Below are positions 28,820-38,632 of a stretch of DNA of 64,000 nucleotides, piece after piece; the first letter of the stretch is position 1, and each line of letters starts with the position of its first letter. This DNA comes from Candidatus Kutchimonas denitrificans (GTDB taxonomy: Bacteria > Gemmatimonadota > Gemmatimonadetes > Palauibacterales > KS3-K002), in the NCBI GenBank assembly GCA_011774835.1, contig JAACAK010000113.1, positions 69,029 through 133,028 on the forward strand, in the 5' to 3' direction. The notes under the pieces were generated by a model. It made no database searches and was not told where the DNA came from. It saw only the letters and a list, made by a program, of their open reading frames with translations. The position numbers and the translations under genes were made by a program.

Positions 28820-29815
28820 ATGGGTTTTCTGGAAAAGATCTTTGGCCCTTCACGGCCCGATAGCGTACAGGATTCCTCTGCTGTAATGGCGAGCGAGGAT
28901 CTGGAGCGCATCGAGCGTGAACTAAAGAAGATCGGCCACGGCTACGAGGCTGCCCGTCTGCTGAACCGGGCCGGGGACCTTTACCTGGTGAAGGGCGACC
29001 GCCAGAAAGCATTGCAGCGGTACGGCGACGCCATCGACGCCTACCTGAAGTCGAGCGAGTACGACAACGCCATGGCGGTTTGCCGTAAGATCATCCGGGT
29101 CGTGCCGGAGGTGATCCGCACGCGCCGGACCCTGGCGTGGCTGTGCCTGGGGAAGGGCTTCCTCGAGATCGCGCGGGAACACATCGACGCGTATGTGAAG
29201 GCGTCGATCGAGGCGGAGTTGGAGGAGCTCGCCGTTCAGCACCTACTCCTCATGTCGCAGTACGTCGATCGCTCCGATTTCCGCCGTTTCCTAGGTGACA
29301 AGCTCGCCGAGCTCGGCGACGAGGAAAGCGCCGAGCGCGTGCGCAAAGGCGGAGCCCGCGAGAATGTCCGGGCCGCCGGCTGGACACCCGTCGTCTTCGC
29401 CGCAATGCTGACTCCGGAGGATCTCCGCCGGGCGGCGGACAAAGGGGTCGAGATCAAGGCGCCGACCGATGATCTGGCCGGCGACGAGCTGGACGTGGAG
29501 GGGTTCGATTCCCTCCTGTTCGACCCCGAGATCGCCGGGCCCGCCAAGGGGCGAGAGAGCGCCCCTGAGGAGTCGGAGGATGCGGACGAAGGGGAAGAGG
29601 CGGAGCAGGAGCGCGAAAAGGAAACCATGAAGGCGCAGGGGAAGGAGAAAGAGGAGGAAGAAGAAGAGGAGGAGGAAGAAGAAGAGGAGGAGACAGACGA
29701 CGACGAGGACGAGAGCGAGGAGGAAGAGGAAGAGAAGAAAGAAGAAGACGAGGGTGACGTAGACGACGAGGACGAAGAAGGCGAGAACGACGAAGAAGAC
29801 GAGAAGGAGAAATAA
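28820..29815 (+). CDS. TPR-like repeat protein with very acidic low-complexity C-terminal tail
   Basis: N-terminal helical repeats (YEAARLLNRAGDLYLVKGDRQKALQRYGDAIDAYLKS); ~80-residue Glu/Asp tail. Confidence 0.8.
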   Translation: MGFLEKIFGPSRPDSVQDSSAVMASEDLERIERELKKIGHGYEAARLLNRAGDLYLVKGDRQKALQRYGDAIDAYLKSSEYDNAMAVCRKIIRVVPEVIRTRRTLAWLCLGKGFLEIAREHIDAYVKASIEAELEELAVQHLLLMSQYVDRSDFRRFLGDKLAELGDEESAERVRKGGARENVRAAGWTPVVFAAMLTPEDLRRAADKGVEIKAPTDDLAGDELDVEGFDSLLFDPEIAGPAKGRESAPEESEDADEGEEAEQEREKETMKAQGKEKEEEEEEEEEEEEEETDDDEDESEEEEEEKKEEDEGDVDDEDEEGENDEEDEKEK

Positions 29816-30035
29816 CTCGAACCGGCGGCGCTCCGGTGACGCCGGGCCCCGACAGTTCGCGCTCCCCCGAACCAGCGAAAGCCGGAATCCCCTAATCCGT
29901 CTCGGCGATCCGAGCCAATTCGACCTTCCACCAATCAGAGTCCCGATTCAAGACTTTTCGAATTCCCCAGGATCCCTCAGGAGCCGGATCCCGTTCGACG
30001 GTGCCGTGCACGCAGCGGCGCGTTATGATGGTTGC

Positions 30036-31142
30036 ATGAGAGAGGGCGAGGAGCCACGCGCCGAAATACTCCGATTCATCCGGCGTGGCGCAGCGGATGA
30101 CGAGATCGCGTTCAGGCATTTGGCGCTGAGCGTTTTCGAGTTCCAGTTCGCCGAGAACGAGCCGTACCGACGATTCTGCGAGCGGCGCGGGGTGAGTGCG
30201 GGCTCGTTGTCCGACCCGTTCGAGATCCCGGCGGTTCCGACGGCGGCGTTCAAGGAGGCGGCGCTGATCTGCGGGGGGCCGGAAAACGCGGAGATCGCCT
30301 TCCGGACCAGCGGGACTACGCAGGGACCCGAACGGCGGGGCACGCACTACGTTCGGGACCCGAAGCTCTACGAGGCGGCGGCGATCTCGAGCTTCCGGCG
30401 ATTCGTCGTGCCCGAGGTCAGCCGGATCCGGGTGGTCATCCTGGGCCCCGGGCCCCAGCTGGCGCCCGACTCGTCGTTGACCTGGATGTTGGAGAGAATC
30501 CGGCGTGAATTCGGTACGGCGGGCAGCGGCTTTTACGTGGATGAGGATGGGTTGATGACGGAGGCGCTGCTGGGAGTTTTGGCTGCGAGCGAGCAGGAGG
30601 GGCAGGCGATCGCGCTTCTGGGCACGGCCGCGGCGTTCGCGCATCTGATCGAGTTTCTTGGTGGCCGAGGTCAGCATTTCCGGCTCCCCCCGGGCTCGCG
30701 GGCGATGGAGACGGGCGGGTTCAAGGGGCTGCGGCGCGAGATCCCGCGTGACGAATTTTACGCCGCGCTGACGCGGACCTTCGGGCTCTCGGAATTCTAC
30801 TGCGTCGCGGAGTACGGAATGACTGAACTGTGCTCGCAGTTCTACGACAACGTGCTGCGCGAGCGGTCTTTGGGCCGGTCGCCGGAGCTGCGCTTCAAGG
30901 TGGCGCCCCGTTGGGTGCGGACGCGAGTGGTCGACGCCGAAACGCTGGAGCCGCTTCCCTACGGCGCGGTCGGTGTGCTGCGTCACTACGACCTCGCCAA
31001 CCTGTATTCGGTGATGGCGATTCAGACGGACGACCTGGGTGTAGCCGTTGACGGTGGGTTCGAGATTCTGGGGCGGGCGACGGGTTCCGAGCTGCGGGGT
31101 TGTTCGATCGCGATGGACCAATGGCTGACGGCGCAGCGCTAG
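30036..31142 (+). CDS. LuxE-like acyl-protein synthetase
   Basis: AFKEAAL...FRTSGTTQGPERRGTHYV matches the LuxE adenylating family; adjacent to a LuxC homolog. Confidence 0.85.
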   Translation: MREGEEPRAEILRFIRRGAADDEIAFRHLALSVFEFQFAENEPYRRFCERRGVSAGSLSDPFEIPAVPTAAFKEAALICGGPENAEIAFRTSGTTQGPERRGTHYVRDPKLYEAAAISSFRRFVVPEVSRIRVVILGPGPQLAPDSSLTWMLERIRREFGTAGSGFYVDEDGLMTEALLGVLAASEQEGQAIALLGTAAAFAHLIEFLGGRGQHFRLPPGSRAMETGGFKGLRREIPRDEFYAALTRTFGLSEFYCVAEYGMTELCSQFYDNVLRERSLGRSPELRFKVAPRWVRTRVVDAETLEPLPYGAVGVLRHYDLANLYSVMAIQTDDLGVAVDGGFEILGRATGSELRGCSIAMDQWLTAQR

Positions 31143-32527
31143 AGGGATACTGGCTCCCCGGGATCTCGGAGGCGCCGGCTGAGCGGTTGGAGCACGAGGA
31201 GCGAGCCTTCGGGCCGGGTCGCGTCCCGATCCGCGTCCCCGTGCTGACGCCGCGTCTCCTCCGTTCCCAGCTGAGCGCGTTGCGCGACGGTACAGACCGT
31301 CTGCGTGCCTGGCGGTCGGCCCGGATCGTCGAGGTCATCGGGGCGGCGAGTCGCCGGCTGGTCGAGCCGGGCTCTCCCCTCCGGGAGCACCTGGTCGAAG
31401 TGATGCCCGAGCTCACCGGCTACTCGCGGCCGATGATCGAGATCGGTCTCGAGCGAATGGGGGACGGCTGGACGGCGGGCGCGCTGCGGCGAGCGCTGGA
31501 GGGAGAGTTGGGCAGCACGGAAGTCCTAGACGAGTTTCGCCCGCGGCCAGGCGGGGGCTCGTGCCGGGCCTTCGGTCCGGCGCTCACCTTTCATGTGTTC
31601 AGCGGCAATATCCCTGGCGTGGCGGTGAGCAGCCTGATCCGGGCGCTTTGCGTGAAGTCGGCCAGCTTCGGGAAGACGGCGGCCGGCGAGCCCTACCTGG
31701 CGGTCTGCTTCTGTCGGGCGCTGGCGGAGGAGGATGCCGAGCTGGCCGGCTGCCTGGCGGTCTCCCACTGGCCCGGCGGTAGCACGGATCTGGAAGCCGT
31801 GGCGTTGGAGGAGGCGGAGGCCGTTGTGGTCTATGGCAGCGATGAGACCGTTGCCGACATCGGCGCTCGCGTTCCACCCTCGACTCGGCTTCACGCCTAT
31901 CCCAATCGTGTGGGGGTCGCCGTCGTCTCCCGAAGGGCGCTGACGTCGAAGGCCGCGCCGACGCTCGTACGCGCCCTCGCCAGCGATGTCGTGATGTTCG
32001 ATCAGCAGGGCTGTGTGTCGCCGCACGCCATCTACGTCCAGCGCGGCGGAGCGGTCGCCCCATTAGAGCTGGCCGAGCGACTCGCCGACGCGCTCGTCGA
32101 TCTGGCGGAGCGGATCCCGCGCGGCCCGCCGAGCGCCGGCGAATCGTCGCTCATCCATCAGCTGCGTGCCCAGGCGGAGATGCGGGGCGCTACCGTCTTT
32201 GCCAGCCAGCGTGGGACGGACTGGACCGTCATCTTGGAGGAGCGTTCCGGATTCGAGCCGTCACCGCTCAACCGGGTGATACAGGTCCACCCGATCGATG
32301 ATCTATCGGAGGCACTGACGTTGCTTCGTCCCGTCGGTCGGCATCTGCAGACGGTCGCGCTGGCGGCGGACCCGAGCGAGGTCGGAGATCTGGCGGGCGA
32401 GCTGGGCGCCGTGGGTGCCACGCGCATCGTGGCACCCGGCGAAGCGCCGTGGCCGCGGAGCGACTGGCATCACGACGGCCGCTTTCAGTATCTGGACCTG
32501 GTGCGTTTCGTCGACCTGGAGGCGTGA
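31121..32527 (+). CDS. LuxC-like acyl-CoA/acyl-protein reductase
   Basis: HVFSGNIPGVAVSSLIRALCVKSASFGKTA and FDQQGCVSPHAIYV (catalytic Cys region) of the LuxC family; overlaps luxE-like gene. Confidence 0.87.
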   Translation: MADGAALEGYWLPGISEAPAERLEHEERAFGPGRVPIRVPVLTPRLLRSQLSALRDGTDRLRAWRSARIVEVIGAASRRLVEPGSPLREHLVEVMPELTGYSRPMIEIGLERMGDGWTAGALRRALEGELGSTEVLDEFRPRPGGGSCRAFGPALTFHVFSGNIPGVAVSSLIRALCVKSASFGKTAAGEPYLAVCFCRALAEEDAELAGCLAVSHWPGGSTDLEAVALEEAEAVVVYGSDETVADIGARVPPSTRLHAYPNRVGVAVVSRRALTSKAAPTLVRALASDVVMFDQQGCVSPHAIYVQRGGAVAPLELAERLADALVDLAERIPRGPPSAGESSLIHQLRAQAEMRGATVFASQRGTDWTVILEERSGFEPSPLNRVIQVHPIDDLSEALTLLRPVGRHLQTVALAADPSEVGDLAGELGAVGATRIVAPGEAPWPRSDWHHDGRFQYLDLVRFVDLEA

Positions 32528-32548
32528 CGGCGACGCTGATGCAGCGAG

Positions 32549-33490
32549 TCACTCGGCGGCGGGAGGTAACGGTGCCCGCTCCACCCGACCCAAGCGCACG
32601 AGTATCGTCCCGGCCACGATGCCGGCGGCGCCGGCCAGCTGCAGCCAGGTCGGCTGCTCTCCCAAAGTCAGCCAGGCGATGACCAACGCCACCACGGGAA
32701 TCAGGTTGGAGTAGACGGCGGTGCGCGTGTTGCCGATTGCCCGGATGCTGTAGTACCAGATGAAATAGGCCAGCGCGATGGCGAAGGCGCCGCTGTAGAT
32801 GAGAGCGAGCCAGGAGCCGGCTCCGACGGCGCTCCAATCCTGCTCGACGATGACGGGTAGCGAAACGATCACCAGCCCCACGCAGCCGATCCACATCGTC
32901 ACCGCCGTCACGGGAAGGGGCCCATACCGGCGCACCAGAGGGTTCGATCCGACGGTGTAGGCCGACCACGCCGCGGCCGCCGCCAACACGGCCAGATCAC
33001 CCTTCACGGTATCGGCGCCGAAGGTCACGGCGGCGCGACCGCCCAGCACGACCAGCACGATGCCCACGAAGGATAGCGCCACCCCCGACCAGGCCATGAG
33101 CGCGATGCGTTCCTGGCGGAAACCGGCCGAGAGCAGCGTGGTGAAGACCGGTGTCGTTGCCAGCATCAGGCTGGCGTTCCCCGCCAGCGTCCAGTCGATC
33201 CCGTAGACGAAGAAGACCTGGTAGATCGTGTTGCCCAGCACGCCGAGTCCGATCAGGGCGGGCCAATGCCGGCGATCGATCCGGGCCTCGCGGCCGCGGA
33301 GCGTGATGACCAGCCAGAGCAGCAGGGAGGCGAGGGTGAAGCGCAGGCCGTTGAAGGCCAGCGGCTCGAACTCGCGCAGGGCGAACTTGACGGCGGAGAA
33401 GTTGGAGGCCCAGACGAAGATGAGAACCGCCAGGGCCGCGTAGGTTACGGCGTTGGATGAGCTCGAGTGATCCGGCTGTCGTTTCGTCAA
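32549..33490 (-). CDS. EamA/DMT-family transporter
   Basis: Ten TM segments, duplicated EamA pattern. Confidence 0.88.
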   Translation of the reverse strand: MTKRQPDHSSSSNAVTYAALAVLIFVWASNFSAVKFALREFEPLAFNGLRFTLASLLLWLVITLRGREARIDRRHWPALIGLGVLGNTIYQVFFVYGIDWTLAGNASLMLATTPVFTTLLSAGFRQERIALMAWSGVALSFVGIVLVVLGGRAAVTFGADTVKGDLAVLAAAAAWSAYTVGSNPLVRRYGPLPVTAVTMWIGCVGLVIVSLPVIVEQDWSAVGAGSWLALIYSGAFAIALAYFIWYYSIRAIGNTRTAVYSNLIPVVALVIAWLTLGEQPTWLQLAGAAGIVAGTILVRLGRVERAPLPPAAE

Positions 33491-33567
33491 GCTTCACCCG
33501 ATATTACGTGCGTTCGAACCGAGGGCGAACGTCGCATCCCCGAGGGCTACCTTTTCGGCCAGGGCCG

Positions 33568-34743
33568 ATGACCGGCAACGCAGTCAACTTCGACGTCGAG
33601 ACGCTCCGCCGTTCCGAGTTCCCGGAATTCGACGAGCGCGGCAGCGTGTACCTGAACTCGGCGTCGGTGGGTCCGCTCCCCCGGCGCACACGCCGTGCGC
33701 TGCAGGAGTTCAGCGCCGAGGCCGGCGCGCCGGACCATCGCGTCCACGAGTACGTCGAAGAGATCCCGGCCACGGCACGCCGGCTGTGCGCCCGGCTGAT
33801 CGGGGCGCGGCCTCACGAGATCGCTCTGGGCGCCAACACGACGTTCGGCCTGGCGCTGGCGGCTTCGGCACTGCCGGTCGAGCCGGGCGACACGGTCCTG
33901 CTGCTCGACGGCGAGTTTCCCGCCAACGTCTACCCATGGTTGAACCGCGAGCGGGATGGCGTACGGATCGAGTTCGTGCCGCGCGACGAACGGGGCCTGC
34001 CGAACGAGAGCGCGGCGCTCGAACGCATCGAACGCGGCGACGTCCGTATTTTCGCGGCCTCGCTGGTCAACTTCGTGTCGGGCTTTCGGCTCGACCTCGA
34101 GGCGATCTCCCGCGCTTGCCGGCGGCACGGAACATACCTGGTGATCGATGGAATACAAGCGGTGGGTGCCGTGCCGGTGGACGTGTCGGCCGTCGACGTC
34201 GACATGCTGGCCTGCGGTGGCCAGAAGTGGCTGCTCAGCCCCAACGGTGTGGGGTTCGTGTACGTGAGGGAGGGTCTCATCGGAGAGCTCGATCCGGCGA
34301 CGGTGGGCTGGTTGTCGTTCAAGGCGACGCAGAACTTCGAAGAGCTGCTCGACTACCAGTTCGAGCCGCTCGACGACGCGCGGCGTTTCGAGCTGGGCTC
34401 GCTGCCGTTTTATTGTCTGCGGGGTCTGAGCGAGTCCCTGTCGCTCCTGTTGGAGCTGGGCGTGCCGGCGATCGAAAAGCATGTCCGGAAAGTCCAGGCG
34501 AAGCTGACTGCCTGGGTCGAGTCGCGACGGGATGTCGATTGGGTCAGTGACCCGAGCCCGGCCCGGCGGTCGGGGATCCTCAGTTTTCGCGTTCCGGACC
34601 CGGCATTCACCGACGCACGGTTGCGCGAATCAGGGATCACGGTATCGGTGAGGGAGGGTGCTGTACGCGCTGCCACCCACGCCTTCAACACGTGGGAAGA
34701 CATCGAACGCCTGACCGCGTGCGTCGAGTCGACCCTCGATTGA
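33568..34743 (+). CDS. Class V aminotransferase (cysteine desulfurase-like)
   Basis: VYLNSASVGPLP, LVIDGIQAVGAVPVDV, CGGQKWLLSPNGVGFVYV (PLP lysine). Confidence 0.9.
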   Translation: MTGNAVNFDVETLRRSEFPEFDERGSVYLNSASVGPLPRRTRRALQEFSAEAGAPDHRVHEYVEEIPATARRLCARLIGARPHEIALGANTTFGLALAASALPVEPGDTVLLLDGEFPANVYPWLNRERDGVRIEFVPRDERGLPNESAALERIERGDVRIFAASLVNFVSGFRLDLEAISRACRRHGTYLVIDGIQAVGAVPVDVSAVDVDMLACGGQKWLLSPNGVGFVYVREGLIGELDPATVGWLSFKATQNFEELLDYQFEPLDDARRFELGSLPFYCLRGLSESLSLLLELGVPAIEKHVRKVQAKLTAWVESRRDVDWVSDPSPARRSGILSFRVPDPAFTDARLRESGITVSVREGAVRAATHAFNTWEDIERLTACVESTLD

Positions 34744-34758
34744 GGACCGAAGCCCGCT

Positions 34759-35580
34759 ATGGATGAAGCCGCACATGGACTGATCCGGATCGCTCTGGCA
34801 CCCGTCAGGTCGGAACCGAACGTGCGCGCCGAGTTGATATCGCAGGAGCCCCTCGGTGCGGCGGTGACCGTTCTGGAGCGTGAGGGCGAGTGGGTCGAGG
34901 TGCGGGGCGAGGACGGATACGCGGGTTGGATGAGTGATGGCGCGCTTCGCTTCTGCGACGCCGATCTGGCGCGAGCCTGGTGGGACGAGCTGGGCGGCCG
35001 TCCGGCTCTGTCACTTGACGCGACGATCCTCGACGACGCGGGATCGCCGCTGGTCCGACTTCCGTGGGGTGCGCGGGTGGCCGTTGACGGCGAGACGATC
35101 GTGCTGCCGGATGGCCGGCGCGGTCGGGCTGGCGAAGGCCGGCTGATCGCCTGGACCTCGGTGGCCGATCTGTTCCCGGGCTCCGGACCCGCGGTGGTCG
35201 ATACGGCGTTCAGCTGGATCGGCGTTCCGTATCTCTGGGGTGGCCGTACGCGGTGGGGCGCCGACTGTTCGGGCTTCGTACAGGCCGTGTACCGCCTCCA
35301 CGGCTTTCAACTGCCCCGCGACAGCCACCAGCAGGCCGAGTACGGCGAGCCGGTCGATCACGACGGCGGCCTCAACGAGCTGCAGCCGGGCGACCTGGTT
35401 TTCTTCCACGCGACGGACTCAAACCGGATCGTGCATGTGGGATTCTCTTTAGGCGGCCCGGCGATCTTGCACGCGGCCGTCGGCAACGGGGCGGTCCAGA
35501 CCGACCGGCTGGGGGAGACCGAACTGGGAAGCCGTCTGGTGAGGCGGCTCAGCGGGGTCCGGAGGTTCTTCTGGTCTTAG
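34759..35580 (+). CDS. NlpC/P60-family peptidase with SH3-like domain
   Basis: WGADCSGFVQAVYRLHG catalytic Cys; N-terminal SH3 pattern. Confidence 0.9.
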   Translation: MDEAAHGLIRIALAPVRSEPNVRAELISQEPLGAAVTVLEREGEWVEVRGEDGYAGWMSDGALRFCDADLARAWWDELGGRPALSLDATILDDAGSPLVRLPWGARVAVDGETIVLPDGRRGRAGEGRLIAWTSVADLFPGSGPAVVDTAFSWIGVPYLWGGRTRWGADCSGFVQAVYRLHGFQLPRDSHQQAEYGEPVDHDGGLNELQPGDLVFFHATDSNRIVHVGFSLGGPAILHAAVGNGAVQTDRLGETELGSRLVRRLSGVRRFFWS

Positions 35581-35597
35581 AGTTCGGGAGGACTCGC

Positions 35598-37304
35598 TCA
35601 GTGACGCAGGCCGACGGCTGAGTAGCCGGCGGCCGCGCCGTTCCACCTGAGCAGGACGGTCGCCTGCCGCCCTTCGCGCTCGCGGCCGCGGATCGCCCGG
35701 ATCCGCAAAGTGGCCGTCGCCTTCGATCCGGCGACCCCGGGGAGATCGGGGTCGAGCCCGTCGAGCGGGATCGTGATCCGCTGGCGCGCACCGACGCCGG
35801 CCTCGGCCCGCCCGGCGGCTTCGATCTGATGATAGACGTCTTTCAGCATCCATTCGTAACGGGTCGCGCCGGCTTCCCAGACACGCTCCTTCAGGCCGAG
35901 GTCATCGAACGCGAGCTCCAGTGCCGGCTCGGGCCCCTCGAGCGTCCGGACTTCCGGCTGCTCGATCGGTGTCACCTTACCGTACCAGTACCGGACGATC
36001 TTGTCGCGCCGGATCGCCAGGATCCTGGCCAGCGTCCGTTCCACCTCCTCGGTGGGGAGATGCCCTTCCTTGATGGCGGAGCGTATGTGTTCGTCGCTGA
36101 AGCCCGCCACCAGCTTCGCTCCCCAATAACCGTCCGCCGGTGTGACCCAGCGGAAGGCGGCGTTCGGCCAGTTGGCTCGCCAGCTCCCGGGTTCGAAGCG
36201 CTCCGCCGGGAACCAGCCGAGCGACGAATGGTATTCCTCGAACTCGACTCCCTCCCACCCATGCTGGTAGAACCCCAGCGTCAGCACGCGACCCACCGAT
36301 GGCCAGAACGCGAAGTTGAACTCGCTCCCTTCCCGTGGCTTGTGAGGACGGATCGTTCCGCTTCCCAGCGTCGCTGCGAAGTCGATCAGGTAGTGCCGGA
36401 CGTAGCCCGGCGGGTCGATGTACGCATCGAGCGTGTTGGCGAAGCGCATGTCGACGTGGTTGAGCCACGATGACACCACGTAGAGGCCGCGGAGCTCGCG
36501 ACGATACTCGTGGTGGTAGTAGTCGTTGGGATCATCGCGGCGCACTCCCGAGAAGAAGAACGGTCCGATGGGCCGACCGGGCACGAACTTGCTGGCCAGA
36601 GCCAGATAACGGCCGTTGGGCAGCGAGTCGGTGAGGGCGAGAACCCGGGCGAGGTCCTCTTCGGTCATCGGTCGGTCCTCGCCCTCCACGGTGATCTCGG
36701 CCTCGGGATCGACGGCCAACCGCGCGGCGTCGAAAACGACGATGTAGTCCTCGGGTGTGTTGTAGCCCGCGGCATAAAACAGGCGCCCGGAGATCACGCC
36801 CGCCGCACTGGCCATGTGGAGGTTCCCCTTCGGGTCCAACTTGACGAGGTAGCGGTCGCCGCGGGCATCACGGATGGTGAAGCCCGGCGAGATGCCCTCG
36901 GCCTTCCCCGCGACGACGGTCAGCGTGCGGCTCGTGTCGGGTCCCAGCGTCGTCGGGCCGCGGGCCGCTTCCTGCGGGGAGAGCCTGCCGGTGCCGATCC
37001 GATGCTCGAACCACGCCGAGCTCACCACATCGTCGAATCGTGTCAGGTTCACCGCCTCGTGACCCCGTCCGATCCAGCGGCGCAGGCTGAAGCCGTAGCC
37101 GATCTCGCCGCCGACAGAGATGACCAGCAGTCGCTTGATCTCGTTGACCTCCCGCTCCTCGGGAGGCTCGATGGGAAGCGTGTCGGCGTAGGCGACAGGC
37201 TCGAGGGGCAGGGTCAACGTCGCACGCTTGGGTCCCGAGCAAGCGGCCAGCAGGATGATCGCGACGCCGAGGGAGGATCGCATAAAGGGGAACCGCCGCA
37301 TCAT
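35598..37304 (-). CDS. Hypothetical lipoprotein
   Basis: 568 aa, lipobox ILLAAC; no family recognised; overlap-free neighbour of the OMP gene. Confidence 0.65.
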   Translation of the reverse strand: MMRRFPFMRSSLGVAIILLAACSGPKRATLTLPLEPVAYADTLPIEPPEEREVNEIKRLLVISVGGEIGYGFSLRRWIGRGHEAVNLTRFDDVVSSAWFEHRIGTGRLSPQEAARGPTTLGPDTSRTLTVVAGKAEGISPGFTIRDARGDRYLVKLDPKGNLHMASAAGVISGRLFYAAGYNTPEDYIVVFDAARLAVDPEAEITVEGEDRPMTEEDLARVLALTDSLPNGRYLALASKFVPGRPIGPFFFSGVRRDDPNDYYHHEYRRELRGLYVVSSWLNHVDMRFANTLDAYIDPPGYVRHYLIDFAATLGSGTIRPHKPREGSEFNFAFWPSVGRVLTLGFYQHGWEGVEFEEYHSSLGWFPAERFEPGSWRANWPNAAFRWVTPADGYWGAKLVAGFSDEHIRSAIKEGHLPTEEVERTLARILAIRRDKIVRYWYGKVTPIEQPEVRTLEGPEPALELAFDDLGLKERVWEAGATRYEWMLKDVYHQIEAAGRAEAGVGARQRITIPLDGLDPDLPGVAGSKATATLRIRAIRGREREGRQATVLLRWNGAAAGYSAVGLRH

Positions 37305-37306
37305 GG

Positions 37307-38632
37307 TCAGAAGGCCGTGGAGAATCTGAAGCGATAACGCACGCCGTCATCGCCGAACGCTATGTAGTTGGTCAGAAGGCCACTGCGGCTCGTGATCAGC
37401 CGCCAGCCGATACCGACGCTCCTTCGCACGTCATCGATTCGAAAGTCGGCAAGTCGCGGCATCACCGAGCCGGCGTCATAGAACAGGAAGCTCTCGATCC
37501 GCGACCGTTCGTGAAGCTCCCGCCAGATCTCCCACCGCCATTCGAGCATCATGGCCGCCATCGCCAGGTCCTGAAATCGAAGCTGATGGTAGGCCCGTCC
37601 GCCGTGTTCGCTGCCCAGGTCGGCCAGGTGATAGAACGGTACGCCCGTCCCGCTCAGGCTCCGGTTGACCTCGGTCAGCAAACGAAGCGCCAGTTGCTGA
37701 CGCGGGTTGATGGGCAGGTAGCCGTACAGGTCGACGGCCACGCGACGGAAGTCGGATTCGGTGTCGTCGACCCCGAAGAAATGGTCGTAGCTTCCCTCGA
37801 TGTAGAGCCCGCGGGTCTGCAGACCTTCGTTGTATCTCAGGTCGAGCCCGATGATGGCCCCGCCTCGTAGATATTTCACCCGCTCCTCGACGCCGAAGAG
37901 GCCAGCGGTCAGCGTGTCGTCCTGGATCGGTGTCGTCCCCGGGTCCCGGCCGCGTCCCACCCGGTTGTCCTCGTAGGCCAGGCGTCCGACCAGCGAAAGC
38001 ACGGCGGAAGGGCGTATCGGTAGCCTCAGCGACCCGGCCAGCGCGAAGGTCTGCTGATCCCAAAGGTAGACCCGATTGATGTCTTCGGCGGAATCGATTC
38101 CACCGTAGAAATACGGCTCGTCGTTGCGCCAGAACGTGTAGGCGATCTCCAATCGCTCTCCCTCCCTCCCTTCGAAACGAAGACCGGCCCGGTGCCGTTG
38201 CGAGCCGCGAATCGAGAACGCCGATTGGAGGAAGAGCGGCGGCAGACCGACGAAGCCGCCGCGTGCGGCCACGCCGCTGCGCGGCCCGATGCTGCCGACC
38301 CCTCCGCGGAACCCGACGTCCTTCAGCGCTTCGATGAATTGTACCGGCTCCGGGTCCGGCTTGACCGCCAATCCGACCAGCTCGGCCACGGTGAGCCCGG
38401 CCACACGGAGCGGGAAGAACACGATCTCGAACGGCAGGCCCACGGCGTCGACCGCGTCGAACGGCGGCTTCGGTGGCGGCCGCTCCAGCGAGGCACGGAT
38501 CGCGTCGGCGCTGTCGGGTGTGACCGCGCCGCCGCCATCGGTGTCCTGAGCCAGGCAGGGTACCGTGTCGAGGGACATGCACATCGCGATGAACGCGACG
38601 GGCGGAAGCAGCCACTTGCGAATCGAGCTCAA
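37307..38632 (-). CDS. BamA/TamA-like outer membrane beta-barrel protein
   Basis: Signal peptide, alternating beta-strand pattern, C-terminal YRFRFSTAF. Confidence 0.7.
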   Translation of the reverse strand: MSSIRKWLLPPVAFIAMCMSLDTVPCLAQDTDGGGAVTPDSADAIRASLERPPPKPPFDAVDAVGLPFEIVFFPLRVAGLTVAELVGLAVKPDPEPVQFIEALKDVGFRGGVGSIGPRSGVAARGGFVGLPPLFLQSAFSIRGSQRHRAGLRFEGREGERLEIAYTFWRNDEPYFYGGIDSAEDINRVYLWDQQTFALAGSLRLPIRPSAVLSLVGRLAYEDNRVGRGRDPGTTPIQDDTLTAGLFGVEERVKYLRGGAIIGLDLRYNEGLQTRGLYIEGSYDHFFGVDDTESDFRRVAVDLYGYLPINPRQQLALRLLTEVNRSLSGTGVPFYHLADLGSEHGGRAYHQLRFQDLAMAAMMLEWRWEIWRELHERSRIESFLFYDAGSVMPRLADFRIDDVRRSVGIGWRLITSRSGLLTNYIAFGDDGVRYRFRFSTAF

